Below, in pieces: positions 27,813 through 37,190 of a stretch of DNA of 64,000 nt. Made by a program: the position numbers and the translations under genes. Each line of letters starts with the position of its first letter. Within the stretch, counting starts at the first letter, position 1. The DNA is from Opitutus sp. GTDB lineage: Bacteria; Verrucomicrobiota; Verrucomicrobiae; Opitutales; Opitutaceae. A model generated the notes under the pieces. It had not been told where the DNA came from. It saw nothing but the letters and a program-made list of their open reading frames with translations, and searched no databases. The stretch is from the NCBI GenBank assembly GCA_009695065.1, contig SIBR01000004.1:1-64000 (forward strand), written 5' to 3'.

Positions 27813-28610
27813 ATGACCTCCCAACCGACGGTGCTCAAGGGTCCGGTTAAACTGAAACGTTTCGCCGCCGCCTACGCCGGGCGGTGCGACAAGGAAAAGA
27901 CCGAGCGCCGAGCCGAGGGACTTCGCCGGCGGATCGGAACATTGCAGGAATTACTCTACGCGAATTCGAAGCAGGCGGTTCTGCTGCTGTTTTAAGGCGT
28001 CGATGCGAGCGGGAAGGATGGGGCGATCCGCAGCGTGCTGCAGGAAGTCAATCCGGCGGGAGTCGAGACGGCGAACTTCAAGGGCCCATCGGCGGAGGAA
28101 GGCGCCCATAATTTTTTGTGGCGGGTGCATCGCGCGATCCCGCGCCGGGGCAACATCGGCGTCTTCAATCGTTCGCATTACGAGGCCGTGCTCGTGGAGC
28201 GGGTCCACGGTGGGTTGCCGGAACGCGCAGTGAAGCAACGTTACCGGCAGATCGTCGACTTCGAGCGGATGCTGGGTGAGAACGGCGGCGTCGTGCTCAA
28301 ATGTTTTCTGCATCTGGGTCGCGACGAGCAGCGAAAGCGCTTCGAGGAGCGCCTCGTTATCCCGCGGAAGAAATGGAAGTTCTCCGCCGGCGATCTCGAG
28401 ATTCGGCGGCGCTGGAAAGAGTATATGTCCGTTTACGAGGACATGCTAAATGCGACCAGCCATCCCGCGGCGCGCTGGCATCTCGTGCCCGCCGATCACA
28501 ATTGGTATCGCGATTTCGTGGTGGCAGACACGGTGGTGCGCGCGATGGAAGCGCTGAATCTCAAGTGGCCCAAACCGCGGGAAAAATTTTCGAAGCTTAA
28601 AATCAAATAA
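27813..28610 (+). pseudogene. ppk2: Polyphosphate kinase 2 family gene with an in-frame stop in Walker A
   Basis: PPK2 enzymes transfer phosphate between polyphosphate and nucleotides. From ATG 27813 the frame reads KLYANSK-type N-terminal helices (LQELLYANSKQAVLLLF), then TAA at 27993-27995, then continues in the same frame GVDASGKDGAIRSVLQEVNP. PPK2 proteins normally have QG at this place (LQGMDAAGKDG), so CAA changed to TAA is the simplest explanation. Downstream, FNRSHYEAVLVERVHG and the KWKFSAGDLEIRRRW lid are intact to the stop at 28608-28610. Without readthrough, the product would be a 60-residue fragment; re-initiation downstream would lack the P-loop start. Confidence 0.85.
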
Positions 28611-28685
28611 CGAAAACAGCTTCGCCCGGCCGCCGGTTCGGTGGCGCGGAAGGGGCTGCGAATCGCAACCGTCTTTTTCGAGTGT

Positions 28686-30104
28686 TCAGCGCCCGGTCTG
28701 ATCGCGATTCCATCTGCGAGCGTTGGGCGCGTTGCGGTCCGATTTTTCGGTCGCAACCGGGGAACCATCCTTGGCTGTGGCTGTAACGGCCGATGCCGGT
28801 GAGGCCGGAGGCGGCGGTGCCCAACTCAGGCGAGGCGTCGCCGTGGGTTGAGAAGCCCCAGCGGCGCGTGCCGTTGGTGCGGAACCTGATGAGGTGGTCG
28901 ATCCAACGCGGTGTCCTCGCCCGGCGATTTCGTTTCCCTGACCGGCGTTCCGGTGATTGCGGAGCGCGGATTGTGCGGGAATCTCGTTGGCCGGTCGGGG
29001 CGAGGGGAGTGGCGGTGGCAGCGGGTTGGCCAATGCCAGGCGCGGGCCTGAGGCGGCAGTTGAAGCGGGCGGTTGGACGTAGGCTGGCGCCGAGGGGCCA
29101 AAGTTCCGGTGCCGGGGCGTCGCCAACGCCGCGTCCGCTGCTACGGGCCACTGGCCGGGCCGGGCTGGCCGCGTATGCGTGGAGAGATTTTCTGGCGTGG
29201 CCGGGTTGTATGGAGGTCGTTGGACTCGCGGCGCTGTGAAATTTGCGTAAGTCGTCGTTCGAGCCGTGTCAGGCGCGTCGAGCTGGGGCCTCGGATTTCG
29301 GCTCGGTCGCGAAACCCAAGAGGAGTGCGCCGGTGGAATCCACGGTCGGAAATAATTCCGGTTGTTGGCGAAAGGAACGTGAGTGGTTGGCGCGGACCGG
29401 GACCAAGATTCTCGGCAGTCGCTCCAGTGACGAGCGCGGTCGGGTCGGTTGACGAAGTTGACTCGCCGCCGGTTCCAATCGACGCCGTAGGACAGCCAGA
29501 GTCCGGTCGCGTAGGCGGGGCTGAAGCTGAAAAAAGAGTTGGGGTAATAGGAACGCGAACCATACATCGCCAGTGGATCGTAGTAGGGAACGTAGATGAC
29601 GTCGGGTTGCGCGGGGATGATGCTGATGGCATCCGGTTGCACGATGACCTGCTGCTGCGGTGTGTCCGCCAGGGTGCCCGCGGCTCGGGCTTTGGCGCGG
29701 AGACGCTGCACGGCGTTCATCACGTCCGCCGGCTGGGCGATGAAGGCTTTCCCGACCTGTTTCGTCCACGTGAGATTCCGATCCAGCCAATTCAGCACCT
29801 CGGCGTAGTGCGTTAGTGATTTCACGCTGTCGTCCCACGCCCGGTTTTCCACTTGGGAACGGTCGGTGCCGTCCTGCAGGTAACGCACCGCGAGGACGAT
29901 GTCGGCGGGCGCGGTCGTGGCGGGCAGGATCAATGCGATCAGGGCGTCGGGATAGAGCGCGATCGGGCCGAGAAGCTGATCCAGCTCCTCCGGGGAACGA
30001 AACGGCGATGCGGATGCCGCTTCTTGCGCCGGCGGCGGACTATCCTGTGCCTGCAGAAAAGCTCCGCATCCCAGAACCAACCAGAAGGAGAAAAGCGTTT
30101 TCAT
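28686..30104 (-). CDS. DUF3300 domain-containing exported protein
   Basis: 472 residues with a signal peptide (TLFSFWLVLGCGAFLQAQ). DUF3300 spans about residues 38-230: LDQLLGPIALYPDALIALILPA, AVRYLQDGTD, NWLDRNLTWTKQVGKAF and DVIYVPYYDPLAMYG are typical. The C-terminal half is Pro/Ala/Thr/Arg-rich and of low complexity, probably disordered. Family members are secreted or periplasmic and uncharacterised. It is convergent with the PPK2 gene and divergent from the glucarate cluster. Confidence 0.85.
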   Translation of the reverse strand: MKTLFSFWLVLGCGAFLQAQDSPPPAQEAASASPFRSPEELDQLLGPIALYPDALIALILPATTAPADIVLAVRYLQDGTDRSQVENRAWDDSVKSLTHYAEVLNWLDRNLTWTKQVGKAFIAQPADVMNAVQRLRAKARAAGTLADTPQQQVIVQPDAISIIPAQPDVIYVPYYDPLAMYGSRSYYPNSFFSFSPAYATGLWLSYGVDWNRRRVNFVNRPDRARHWSDCRESWSRSAPTTHVPFANNRNYFRPWIPPAHSSWVSRPSRNPRPQLDAPDTARTTTYANFTAPRVQRPPYNPATPENLSTHTRPARPGQWPVAADAALATPRHRNFGPSAPAYVQPPASTAASGPRLALANPLPPPLPSPRPANEIPAQSALRNHRNAGQGNEIAGRGHRVGSTTSSGSAPTARAAGASQPTATPRLSWAPPPPASPASAVTATAKDGSPVATEKSDRNAPNARRWNRDQTGR

Positions 30105-30392
30105 GGGAGGAGGGGACCGCGGGTTGGAATTTGCGCCGGGGAGACGAGGGGCCCGCTACTTCCGACGAACCCCGCCGGGCCGAAATTCATATTTGCTGAA
30201 CATACTTTGTGGCGGCTTGCCCGGCAGCGCAATCGGCTGCCGTCTTTCTGCCGCTTTGGCCTGCATCACCGGACCTTGCAGCAGTTTTCCTCGGGGGGCT
30301 GAGGGTGTGCCCGGCGAAAAATGTATCGCGCGGGCTGGGTAGAGCATCTTGCATGCCCCGGGTTTTCATCTTCAACCCGTAGCTTCCCGATC

Positions 30393-31268
30393 ATGTCCGC
30401 TTCGCTCTCGATCGCATTTGTTGGCACCGGTGTCATGGGCCGCAGCATGGCCGGCCATCTTCAAAAAGCGGGCCACCGCCTGCATGTTCACAATCGGACG
30501 AAAGAAAAGGCCCAGGCGTTGCTCGACGGCGGTGCAGTCTGGCACGATTCGGCTGGCGGGGCGGCGGCCGAGGCCGACGTGGTGATCACCATGCTGGGGT
30601 TTCCGACCGACGTGGAAGCGAGCTACCTCGGCGCAGGCGGCATCATCGAGCGCGCCAAACCCGGGGCACTGCTCATCGACATGACGACTTCGAGTCCGGT
30701 GCTCGCGCGGCGGATCGCGGCGGCGGCGGACAAGCGGGGCCTCGCGGCGCTCGACGCGCCGGTGTCTGGCGGTGACATTGGCGCCCGCGAAGCGCGGCTG
30801 GTGATTATGACCGGCGGTACCGCGGCGGCCTTTGAACGGGCCAAGCCGCTTTTCGAATTAATGGGCAAAAATATCGCCCTTCTCGGTGCTCCCGGCGCAG
30901 GGCAGCATTGCAAGATGGCCAATCAGATCGCGGTGGCAGTTGGCATGGTGTCGTGGTGCGAAGCGCTCGCTTATGCCCGCCAGGCGGGACTCGACCCTGC
31001 GGCGGTGCATGCGAGCATCAGCGGTGGCGCGGCCGGCGGCTGGGCGATGACGAATCTTGCGCCGCGCGCACTCAGCGAAAACTTTGCGCCGGGCTTTTAC
31101 GTGAAGCACATCTTGAAGGACATGCGCATTGCCTTGGAAAGCGCAGCCGAGATGAAACTCGAGGTCCCCGGCCTCACGTGTGCCAAGAAACTCTACGACC
31201 AGGTCGCCGCCCGCGGCTGGGAAGACTGCGGCACGCAGGCACTCTACCGGCTTTATATTTCCATGTGA
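30393..31268 (+). CDS. garR: Tartronate semialdehyde reductase / 3-hydroxyisobutyrate dehydrogenase family protein
   Basis: 291 residues from ATG 30393. Motifs: FVGTGVMGRSMAGHL (NAD-binding GxGxMG) near residue 10, DAPVSGGDIGAREARLVIM (substrate site) near 120-138, and the catalytic Lys in GQHCKMANQIAV near 171. The family reduces short semialdehydes. Together with the adjacent aldolase and glucarate dehydratase it fits tartronate semialdehyde reductase, which forms glycerate; that specificity is inferred from context. The three following plus-strand genes are closely spaced (62-108 bases). Confidence 0.75.
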   Translation: MSASLSIAFVGTGVMGRSMAGHLQKAGHRLHVHNRTKEKAQALLDGGAVWHDSAGGAAAEADVVITMLGFPTDVEASYLGAGGIIERAKPGALLIDMTTSSPVLARRIAAAADKRGLAALDAPVSGGDIGAREARLVIMTGGTAAAFERAKPLFELMGKNIALLGAPGAGQHCKMANQIAVAVGMVSWCEALAYARQAGLDPAAVHASISGGAAGGWAMTNLAPRALSENFAPGFYVKHILKDMRIALESAAEMKLEVPGLTCAKKLYDQVAARGWEDCGTQALYRLYISM

Positions 31269-31330
31269 TTCGACCGCGGAAGACGGCCAGCCGCCCCGGT
31301 TCGCATGCATCGGTCTAATTTTTACTCCCC

Positions 31331-32098
31331 ATGAAACTCCCTCCTGACTTCCGGAAACGGGTGCTCGCACGCGAATGGCTGTGCGGCACATTTTTAAATC
31401 TGGGCTCGCCGATCACGGTCGAGATCGCCGGCTTGGCCGGATTTGACTGGATCTTGATCGACCATGAGCACGGTCCGGGTGGGCAGGACACTCTGCTGCA
31501 CCAACTCCACGCGGCCTCGGCTACGCCGGCGGTTCCGATCGTGCGCATTGCGGCGAACGAAACTCCGCGTTTCAAGCGGGTCCTCGACATGGGGGCGCTC
31601 GGCGTGATGGTGCCGTGGGTCAGCACGGTGGCGGAAGCCACTTCGGCGGTCAGCGCGATGCGTTATCCGCCACACGGCATTCGCGGAGTGGCGAAGTTCA
31701 ACCGCGGCGCCGGCTTCGGCGGAGACTTCGAAGAGTATTACGCTCACGCGAATGAGCGCCTCCTGACGGTGATCCAGATCGAAACCCCGGAGGCCGTGGC
31801 GAACATCGATGCGATCGCCGCCGTAGACGGCGCGGACGTGCTCTTCGTCGGTCCCACGGATCTGTCCTACAACATGGGCATCCGCGACCAGCTCGAGAGC
31901 CCGCGCTTCATCGAGACGCTTCAGAAGGTCAGCGACGCCGCGAAGAAGCACGGCAAGGCCGCGGGGATCCTGGTGCACAACAATGCGCTGGTGCCCAAGG
32001 TGCGCGACCTCGGCTACACCTTCGTCGCGCTCGGCAGCGATGGCGGGTCGGTGCGCTCGGGACTGCTTTCGATCGTCGCGACTTTGCGGGCGAAATAG
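31331..32098 (+). CDS. garL: HpcH/HpaI-type aldolase, 5-keto-4-deoxy-D-glucarate aldolase-like
   Basis: 255 residues. Class II pyruvate-dependent aldolase of the HpcH/HpaI family: GTFLNLGSPITVEIAGLAG, WILIDHEHGPG near residue 39, GVMVPWVST near 97, RGVAKFNRGAGFG near 118, and VIQIETPEAVANID plus GADVLFVGPTDLSYNMG supplying the metal-binding Glu and Asp. GarL splits 5-keto-4-deoxyglucarate into pyruvate and tartronate semialdehyde, which fits the flanking GarR-like and glucarate dehydratase genes. A clear intrinsic terminator follows 22 bases after its stop. Confidence 0.75.
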   Translation: MKLPPDFRKRVLAREWLCGTFLNLGSPITVEIAGLAGFDWILIDHEHGPGGQDTLLHQLHAASATPAVPIVRIAANETPRFKRVLDMGALGVMVPWVSTVAEATSAVSAMRYPPHGIRGVAKFNRGAGFGGDFEEYYAHANERLLTVIQIETPEAVANIDAIAAVDGADVLFVGPTDLSYNMGIRDQLESPRFIETLQKVSDAAKKHGKAAGILVHNNALVPKVRDLGYTFVALGSDGGSVRSGLLSIVATLRAK

Positions 32099-32119
32099 TT
32101 CCGGTTTGGCATTGCGAGT

Positions 32120-32145
32120 CCGCCCGGACTACGGGCGGGCGTTTT
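32120..32145 (+). terminator. Intrinsic terminator between the aldolase and glucarate dehydratase genes
   Basis: A perfect 7-bp stem (CCGCCCG / CGGGCGG, loop GACTA) is followed by GCG and TTTT. It divides the glucarate gene set, so downstream genes would be expressed by partial readthrough or from their own promoter within the 107-base gap. Confidence 0.75.
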
Positions 32146-32205
32146 CATTCAATTCGAAGCCCCGGGTTGCCGAGCCGTCGCGCGCTAGGCGACGATGTGA
32201 CCACC

Positions 32206-33492
32206 ATGAAAATCACCGAAATGCACGTCACGCCGGTCGCTTTGGGCGATCCGCCGTTGCTCAACGCCGCCGGACTCCACGCGCCGTATTGCCTGCGCAC
32301 GGTGGTGGAGATCGTGGCGGACAACGGTCTCACCGGTGTCGCCGAGGTGCCGGGCAGTGCCGCGACGAATGCGAAGCTTGGGGCGGCGCGGGCTGTCGCG
32401 CTCGGGCGCGATCCGCTCAACTGGCACGGGCTGCGGAGTGCATTGCGCACCCATTTTGGGACCGATGCGGCGGCGGCCCGCGGCGACAAGCCTTGGGATC
32501 AACGGGCATTGGTGCAGGTGGAGAGCGCGTTCGACGTCGCCTGTCTCGACCTCGCAGGGAAGGCGTTTGGCGTGCCGGTCGCGACGCTGTTGGGCGGCAT
32601 AGTGCGCGAACGCGTGCCGTATTCGGCCTATCTCTTTTACAAATTTGAAGGCGCCGGCGGCCGGCTGGGCTTCGGGGTCGATCCGCATGCCCGGGGGTGG
32701 GATGCGGCGCGGCAGGCGGCGGCGCTCGATCCGGCCGGTGTGGTCGCGCAGGCGCATGCCATGGTGAAGGATTTCGGTTTCAAATCCATCAAGCTCAAGG
32801 GCGGTTGTTTCGAACCGGCCCAAGAGGTCGCCGCGATGAAGGCGCTGCGCGCGGCGTTTGGGCCCGACGTGCCGTTACGGCTCGATCCGAATGCGCTTTG
32901 GGCGGTCGGCACGGCGATCACCCACGGCCGCGAACTCGAAGGCGTACTTGAATACCTCGAGGATCCGGTGCGCGGTCAGGAAGCCATGGCTGCGGTGCGG
33001 GCCGCCGTGCGCCTGCCGCTGGCCACCAACATGTGCACGACGTCGTTTGACGATCTGCCCGGCAGCGTGCGCACCGGTTCGGAGGACATCATCCTGACCG
33101 ATCATCACTATTGGGGCGGGTTGCGGGCCTCGATGGAACTTGCGGCCCACTGCCGCAATTTTGGACGGGGAGTCTCGATGCATTCGAACAATCACGGCGG
33201 CATTTCGCTGGCGGCGATGACCCACCTGGGTGCGGCGATGCCGAATCTTTCCTATGCGCTCGACACCCACTATCCGTGGCAGTCGGAGGACTTTATCGTC
33301 GGCGGGCGGATGAAGATCGAGGACGGTTGCGTGACCCTGCCGAAAGGGCCGGGCCTCGGGGTCGAGCTCGACCGAGTGGCGCTGGCGAAGGCGCATGAGA
33401 ATTTCAAACGTTGCGGACTGCCGGAGCGTAACGACGAGATCGAGATGCAGAAGAAAGTGCCGGGGTGGAAATTCGCGCAGACGCGGTGGTGA
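32206..33492 (+). CDS. gudD: Glucarate dehydratase family protein (enolase superfamily)
   Basis: 428 residues from ATG 32206. Very characteristic GlucD segments: PYCLRTVVEIVADNGLTGVAE near residue 29, FGFKSIKLKGGCFEP with the catalytic KxK Lys, DPNALWAVGTA, LEYLEDP, LATNMCTTSFDDLP, DHHYWGGLRA, SMHSNNHGGISLAAMTHLG and YALDTHYPWQ. Glucarate dehydratase removes water from D-glucarate (or L-idarate) to give 5-keto-4-deoxyglucarate. With the aldolase and reductase upstream it completes conversion of glucarate to pyruvate plus glycerate. Related family members act on other sugar acids, so exact substrate needs testing. Confidence 0.85.
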   Translation: MKITEMHVTPVALGDPPLLNAAGLHAPYCLRTVVEIVADNGLTGVAEVPGSAATNAKLGAARAVALGRDPLNWHGLRSALRTHFGTDAAAARGDKPWDQRALVQVESAFDVACLDLAGKAFGVPVATLLGGIVRERVPYSAYLFYKFEGAGGRLGFGVDPHARGWDAARQAAALDPAGVVAQAHAMVKDFGFKSIKLKGGCFEPAQEVAAMKALRAAFGPDVPLRLDPNALWAVGTAITHGRELEGVLEYLEDPVRGQEAMAAVRAAVRLPLATNMCTTSFDDLPGSVRTGSEDIILTDHHYWGGLRASMELAAHCRNFGRGVSMHSNNHGGISLAAMTHLGAAMPNLSYALDTHYPWQSEDFIVGGRMKIEDGCVTLPKGPGLGVELDRVALAKAHENFKRCGLPERNDEIEMQKKVPGWKFAQTRW

Positions 33493-33564
33493 AACCCCAA
33501 TCCGGGCGGCCGGGCCAGGTGGCGGCGCGGGGAAAATCGAACTGGATTCTTTCCGCCGCCCGGC

Positions 33565-34350
33565 ATGACATTGCGCATGACTCCATTTCCCCAACGGCTC
33601 GCCGACAAACATGCCCTTGTCACCGGTGGTGGTTCCGGCATTGGCCGGGCCATTGCCCTGCGCCTCGCGGGCGAGGGGGCCGAGGTGACGATTCTCGAAA
33701 GCCGGCCCGAAGCCGGTGAGACAACGGCGGGTGAGATCCGCGCGGCCGGCGGCAAAGCGCGAGTGATCGCCGCCGACGTGTCAAACACCGCGGCGATGCG
33801 CGCGGCGTTCGAGCAAATCGACCGTCTGCACATTCTGGTCAACAATGCCGGCATCGCCCACGTCGGCGATGTGCTGACCACGACTCCCGAGGATCTGGAT
33901 CGCATCTATGCGGTGAACGTGAAGGGCGTTTATCACGGCCTGCACTTCGGGGTCGCCAAGATGCTCGCCAGTGGCGGCGGGGCCATTGTGAATCTGGCCT
34001 CGATCCTTTCGAAAATCGCGGTGGAGGACCGCTTCGCCTACGGCATGAGCAAGGGTGCGGTGCTGACGATGACGCTCTCGGTCGCGCGGGACTTCATCCA
34101 CCAGAATATCCGCTGCAACTGCGTGTGTCCGGGGCGGGTGCACACCCCGTTCGTCGACGGCTACATCGCGAAAAACTACCCGGGGAAGGAAAAAGAGATG
34201 TTTGAGAAGTTATCCGCTTCCCAACCCATTGGCCGGATGGGGCAACCGGCTGAAATCGCGGCGCTCGTGGCCTTTCTTTGTTCGGATGAAGCCGCGTTTA
34301 TCACCGGTTCGGCCTACGATATCGACGGCGGCACGATCTTGCTGCGTTGA
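33565..34350 (+). CDS. Short-chain dehydrogenase/reductase in the glucarate cluster
   Basis: 261 residues from ATG 33565; ATG 33577 is an alternative. SDR motifs: LVTGGGSGIGRAIA near residue 19, DVSNTAAMR, LVNNAGIAHVGD near 90, Ser in LASILSKIA, Tyr-Lys in FAYGMSKGAV, and GSAYDIDGGTILLR at the end. It most resembles sugar or sugar-acid dehydrogenases (2-keto-3-deoxy-L-fuconate or gluconate dehydrogenase type). Its position 72 bases after glucarate dehydratase suggests it oxidises a related sugar acid that feeds the same pathway; this is inference. Confidence 0.75.
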   Translation: MTLRMTPFPQRLADKHALVTGGGSGIGRAIALRLAGEGAEVTILESRPEAGETTAGEIRAAGGKARVIAADVSNTAAMRAAFEQIDRLHILVNNAGIAHVGDVLTTTPEDLDRIYAVNVKGVYHGLHFGVAKMLASGGGAIVNLASILSKIAVEDRFAYGMSKGAVLTMTLSVARDFIHQNIRCNCVCPGRVHTPFVDGYIAKNYPGKEKEMFEKLSASQPIGRMGQPAEIAALVAFLCSDEAAFITGSAYDIDGGTILLR

Positions 34351-34423
34351 GCCGGGGCAGACGCGGGGCTGCCGACGATATTTTCGGCGAAGGTTCGGCA
34401 ATAGCCTTGCCGCTGCCATCCAT

Positions 34424-37100
34424 TTGCACAGACTCAAGCGAATAGCGCTTCGGTTCCAGCGCGCGGTAATGGCAGCAGCCTTGCTTGTGGGTTGTTCTGT
34501 CCGCGCTGTACTCTCCGAGACCTACACGTGGAGTACCGGTACGCCGACGAGCGTTTTTGAATTTAACCTGAATTGGACGAGTGAGAATACCCCGGCCGCC
34601 AACAGTGCCTTGGTTTTCGGCGGTTCTTTGCAGCCCAGTGTTGTTCTTGCGGCGCCCTTCAGCGCGTTATCTTTGGAGTTCAATTCCAGTTATCCGGCTT
34701 ACGTCGTTTCATCGTCGAATAATTCGACCCTCAGCATCGGGTCCGGCGGAGTGACGGTGGCAAGTGGGGGGGCGGGGGCGGCTACCTTTGATTCCGGTCT
34801 GCCGATCGCCCTGACCGCGAACCAGTCGTGGACAGTCGGGGGAACGAGTGTCCTGAGCGTAGCGGGTGGAATTTCGGGCAGCGGGTTTGTAATCACGAAG
34901 GCCGGCACCGGCATGTTCACGCTTTCCGGTGGAAATAGTTTTTCCGGCATCGTGACGATCAGCGGCGGCGTGCTTCAGGTGAGTTCCGTTCGCGATGGCG
35001 GCGTTAACAGCGGACTGGGAGCGTCGTCAAGTGGGATCCGCGACGTTTGCCAAGGTCACGGGCACGATTACCCCGGCCGGGAACGGGCCTTATCGATTTG
35101 GTGGCGGGGGCGGACTTCTTGAGGTGAGCAGCGCCCTGACCAATGCGCCGTCCTCGCCCACCGAGCTGCGCGGAGTGGTCGTGGAATCGAATAGCGACCG
35201 CCCGCTCACCCTGTTGCTTTCCGGTGCGAACACCTACAGCGGCAGCACGTCTGTCAGCCAATCCGCGATCATCTTCACGCCGAGTGCGCTTACCACGGTC
35301 GGATTTCCGGCGATGAATAATTTTTCGCTGAATTAGGGCGGTTACGTGGGCCTGCAGTTGACCGCCGATGTTGCGGGCGGCGACAGCACGACGATTCCCG
35401 GTTTCCTCGGGCATTTCCAGGCCGGAACCAATCAGGGCTTCGTTGGGTTCGACTCAAACAATACCGGCCTGCGGCAGGTCAGTGTCCCAATCAACCTCAG
35501 CGGCTTGGACGCGGGAGTTTACCTCGGCAGCACATCGAATCTCGCCGTTTCCGGAGCGCTGACGTTTCCCGGAGGAACCTACCGCTTCGCGGGGTATAAA
35601 GGTGGCGAGGTCGGAGTTCTGAGCACGCTTTCCGGTGGTGGCGGAGTGAAGATCGGCGAACCGAACACTCCGGCGACGTATGCCAGTGCGGATAAATCGA
35701 CGATTTCCACCGTTACGTTGGCCGGCAACAACACCTACACTGGTGGGACGGACTTTTATGCCGGTCGTCTCGTGATCGGGGGGGCCGGCACCACGGCGGC
35801 ATTGGGCTCGACGGCCAGTCCCCTGCGTGTGCAGTCCAACAATTTTTCTGACGAAGGGACCCGGCGCCTCGAAGTGCACAGCAGCGTCACGGCTATCGCC
35901 AATAACATCGAGCTCAACGCCGACCTCGATGTGGGTGGCGGTTCCGATTTCACGCTGGCGGGCGTCATCTCAGGTCTGGGCGAGCTCTACAAGGTGGACA
36001 GCAACACTCTCACCCTGGCCGGCAACAGCTCTGGTTTTTCCGGGGGAATCTATGTGCAGCAGGGCAATGTTCGGTTGATGCACGCCAACGCGGCGGGTAC
36101 GGGAGTGCTGCAGATGGGTGGTCCATCCGGCCCTTCGGTGACTTTCGGCGTTTCCTCCACCGTGAACGGCATCTTCGGCGACAATGCCACGGATCGAATC
36201 TACCTCGATTCCGGCGTAGGTATGACCGTCAATCAAACGGCCTATGCGCAGTATCTCGGGACCTTTGTCAGCAACGGGTCGGGCACTTCGCTGGTGTTCA
36301 AAGGGCCGAGTGCGGGCAGCCCGGTTCAGCTGCGGTTGGCTGGCAGCAGCAGCCTTTTCACGGGGACCACGACGATTCAGAGCGGTATTTTATTGGTGGC
36401 GGCGAACAATTCCGCCTTTGGTCCTGCTGGCAACGTGGTCGCGCTGACGGGCGGCAAGCTGGCGGTCGGAGGCGACACCACCTTGTCCAACTCCCTCACT
36501 TTGACCTCGGGAAAATTAGGGGGCGTGGGCACGATTGAGGCCGCGACGACTCTTCACATCGGCGGGAGCGGCTCCAATCAAGTGGTGCTGGCGCCCGGCG
36601 TCACGGGCCCGGGCACCCTGTATTTCAGCGGCACCCGGCTGAGCTCGATCCCGGTTTTGAGTCTCGATGCCGGCGGCGCTTACCAGTGGCAATTAATGGA
36701 TGCCTGAAATTCCAATGGTGGCTGGGATAAGGTTGTTGTCACGGGGAGCGTTGCGATTGGTGCCCCGTAAAGCGGAAAGCCCGCGTTCACGTTTAAACTG
36801 ACCACGGTCGCGTCCGATCGCTCCCTGGGCCTGGCGTCCTTTGATCCCAGCGTGTCCGCTTCGTGGAAAGTCCTCACCGCAACCTAGATCACGGGGTCGC
36901 TCGCGAATCTCGCGATCGATACCGCGGCATTTCAGAATCCGTTCGGTGGTTTCTTTGGCCTGAGCGTCAACCCGGCCAAGACCGAATTGTTCGTGAATTT
37001 TACTTCCGTGCCCGAGCCTTCCACCTACGTGCTGCTGAGTTCCGGGCTGGCGGTACTCGCTTTCACGGTCCGCCGGCGCAAATCGCCGCCCCGCGGCTAG
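34424..37100 (+). pseudogene. Autotransporter-repeat protein with PEP-CTERM sorting signal, decayed
   Basis: The gene starts near TTG 34424 or ATG 34469 with an export signal (RAVMAAALLVGCSVRA). The frame is broken once (extra G in GGG at 35033-35035) and then carries four in-frame stops: TAG 35334, TGA 36705, TAA 36768, TAG 36885. Protein sequence continues in register across all of them: autotransporter-associated beta-strand repeats, a late FKLTTVASDRSLGL region, and a C-terminal PEP-CTERM tail VPEPSTYVLLSSGLAVLAF followed by RRRK. Mended length about 880 residues. The tail marks exosortase-dependent anchoring. All four stops can arise from CAG, CAA or CGA by one C-to-T change. Confidence 0.85.
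34916..36399 (+). repeat. Five copies of the autotransporter-associated beta-strand repeat
   Basis: Short repeats of about 22 residues of the form LTLAGNNTYTGGTxxxxGxL occur at about 34916-34983 (FTLSGGNSFSGIVTISGGVL), 35207-35280 (LLLSGANTYSGSTSVSQSAI), 35712-35780 (VTLAGNNTYTGGTDFYAGRL), 36009-36078 (LTLAGNSSGFSGGIYVQQGN) and 36331-36399 (LRLAGSSSLFTGTTTIQSGI). They lie inside the decayed gene and are preserved on both sides of its frameshift and first stop. Confidence 0.75.
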
Positions 37101-37117
37101 GCAAAGCCACGCTTTGC
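37101..37117 (+). terminator. Hairpin directly after the decayed autotransporter gene
   Basis: GCAAAGC and GCTTTGC arms around CAC begin one base after the final TAG. There is no T-run; the position suggests a terminator that outlived the gene. Confidence 0.4.
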
Positions 37118-37190
37118 GCTGCTGGTGGGTTCCCAATTTTGGCCGGTCGTGAATTCGGCCGATGATTCACGCCCTCGCCGTATCGTTCTC

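Noticed and set aside
34424..37100. Stop-codon recoding (selenocysteine, pyrrolysine or code change) to explain the in-frame stops
   Set aside because: All three stop codons occur inside the frame, the neighbouring genes use the same codons as normal stops, and there is also a frameshift. Decay or error fits better.
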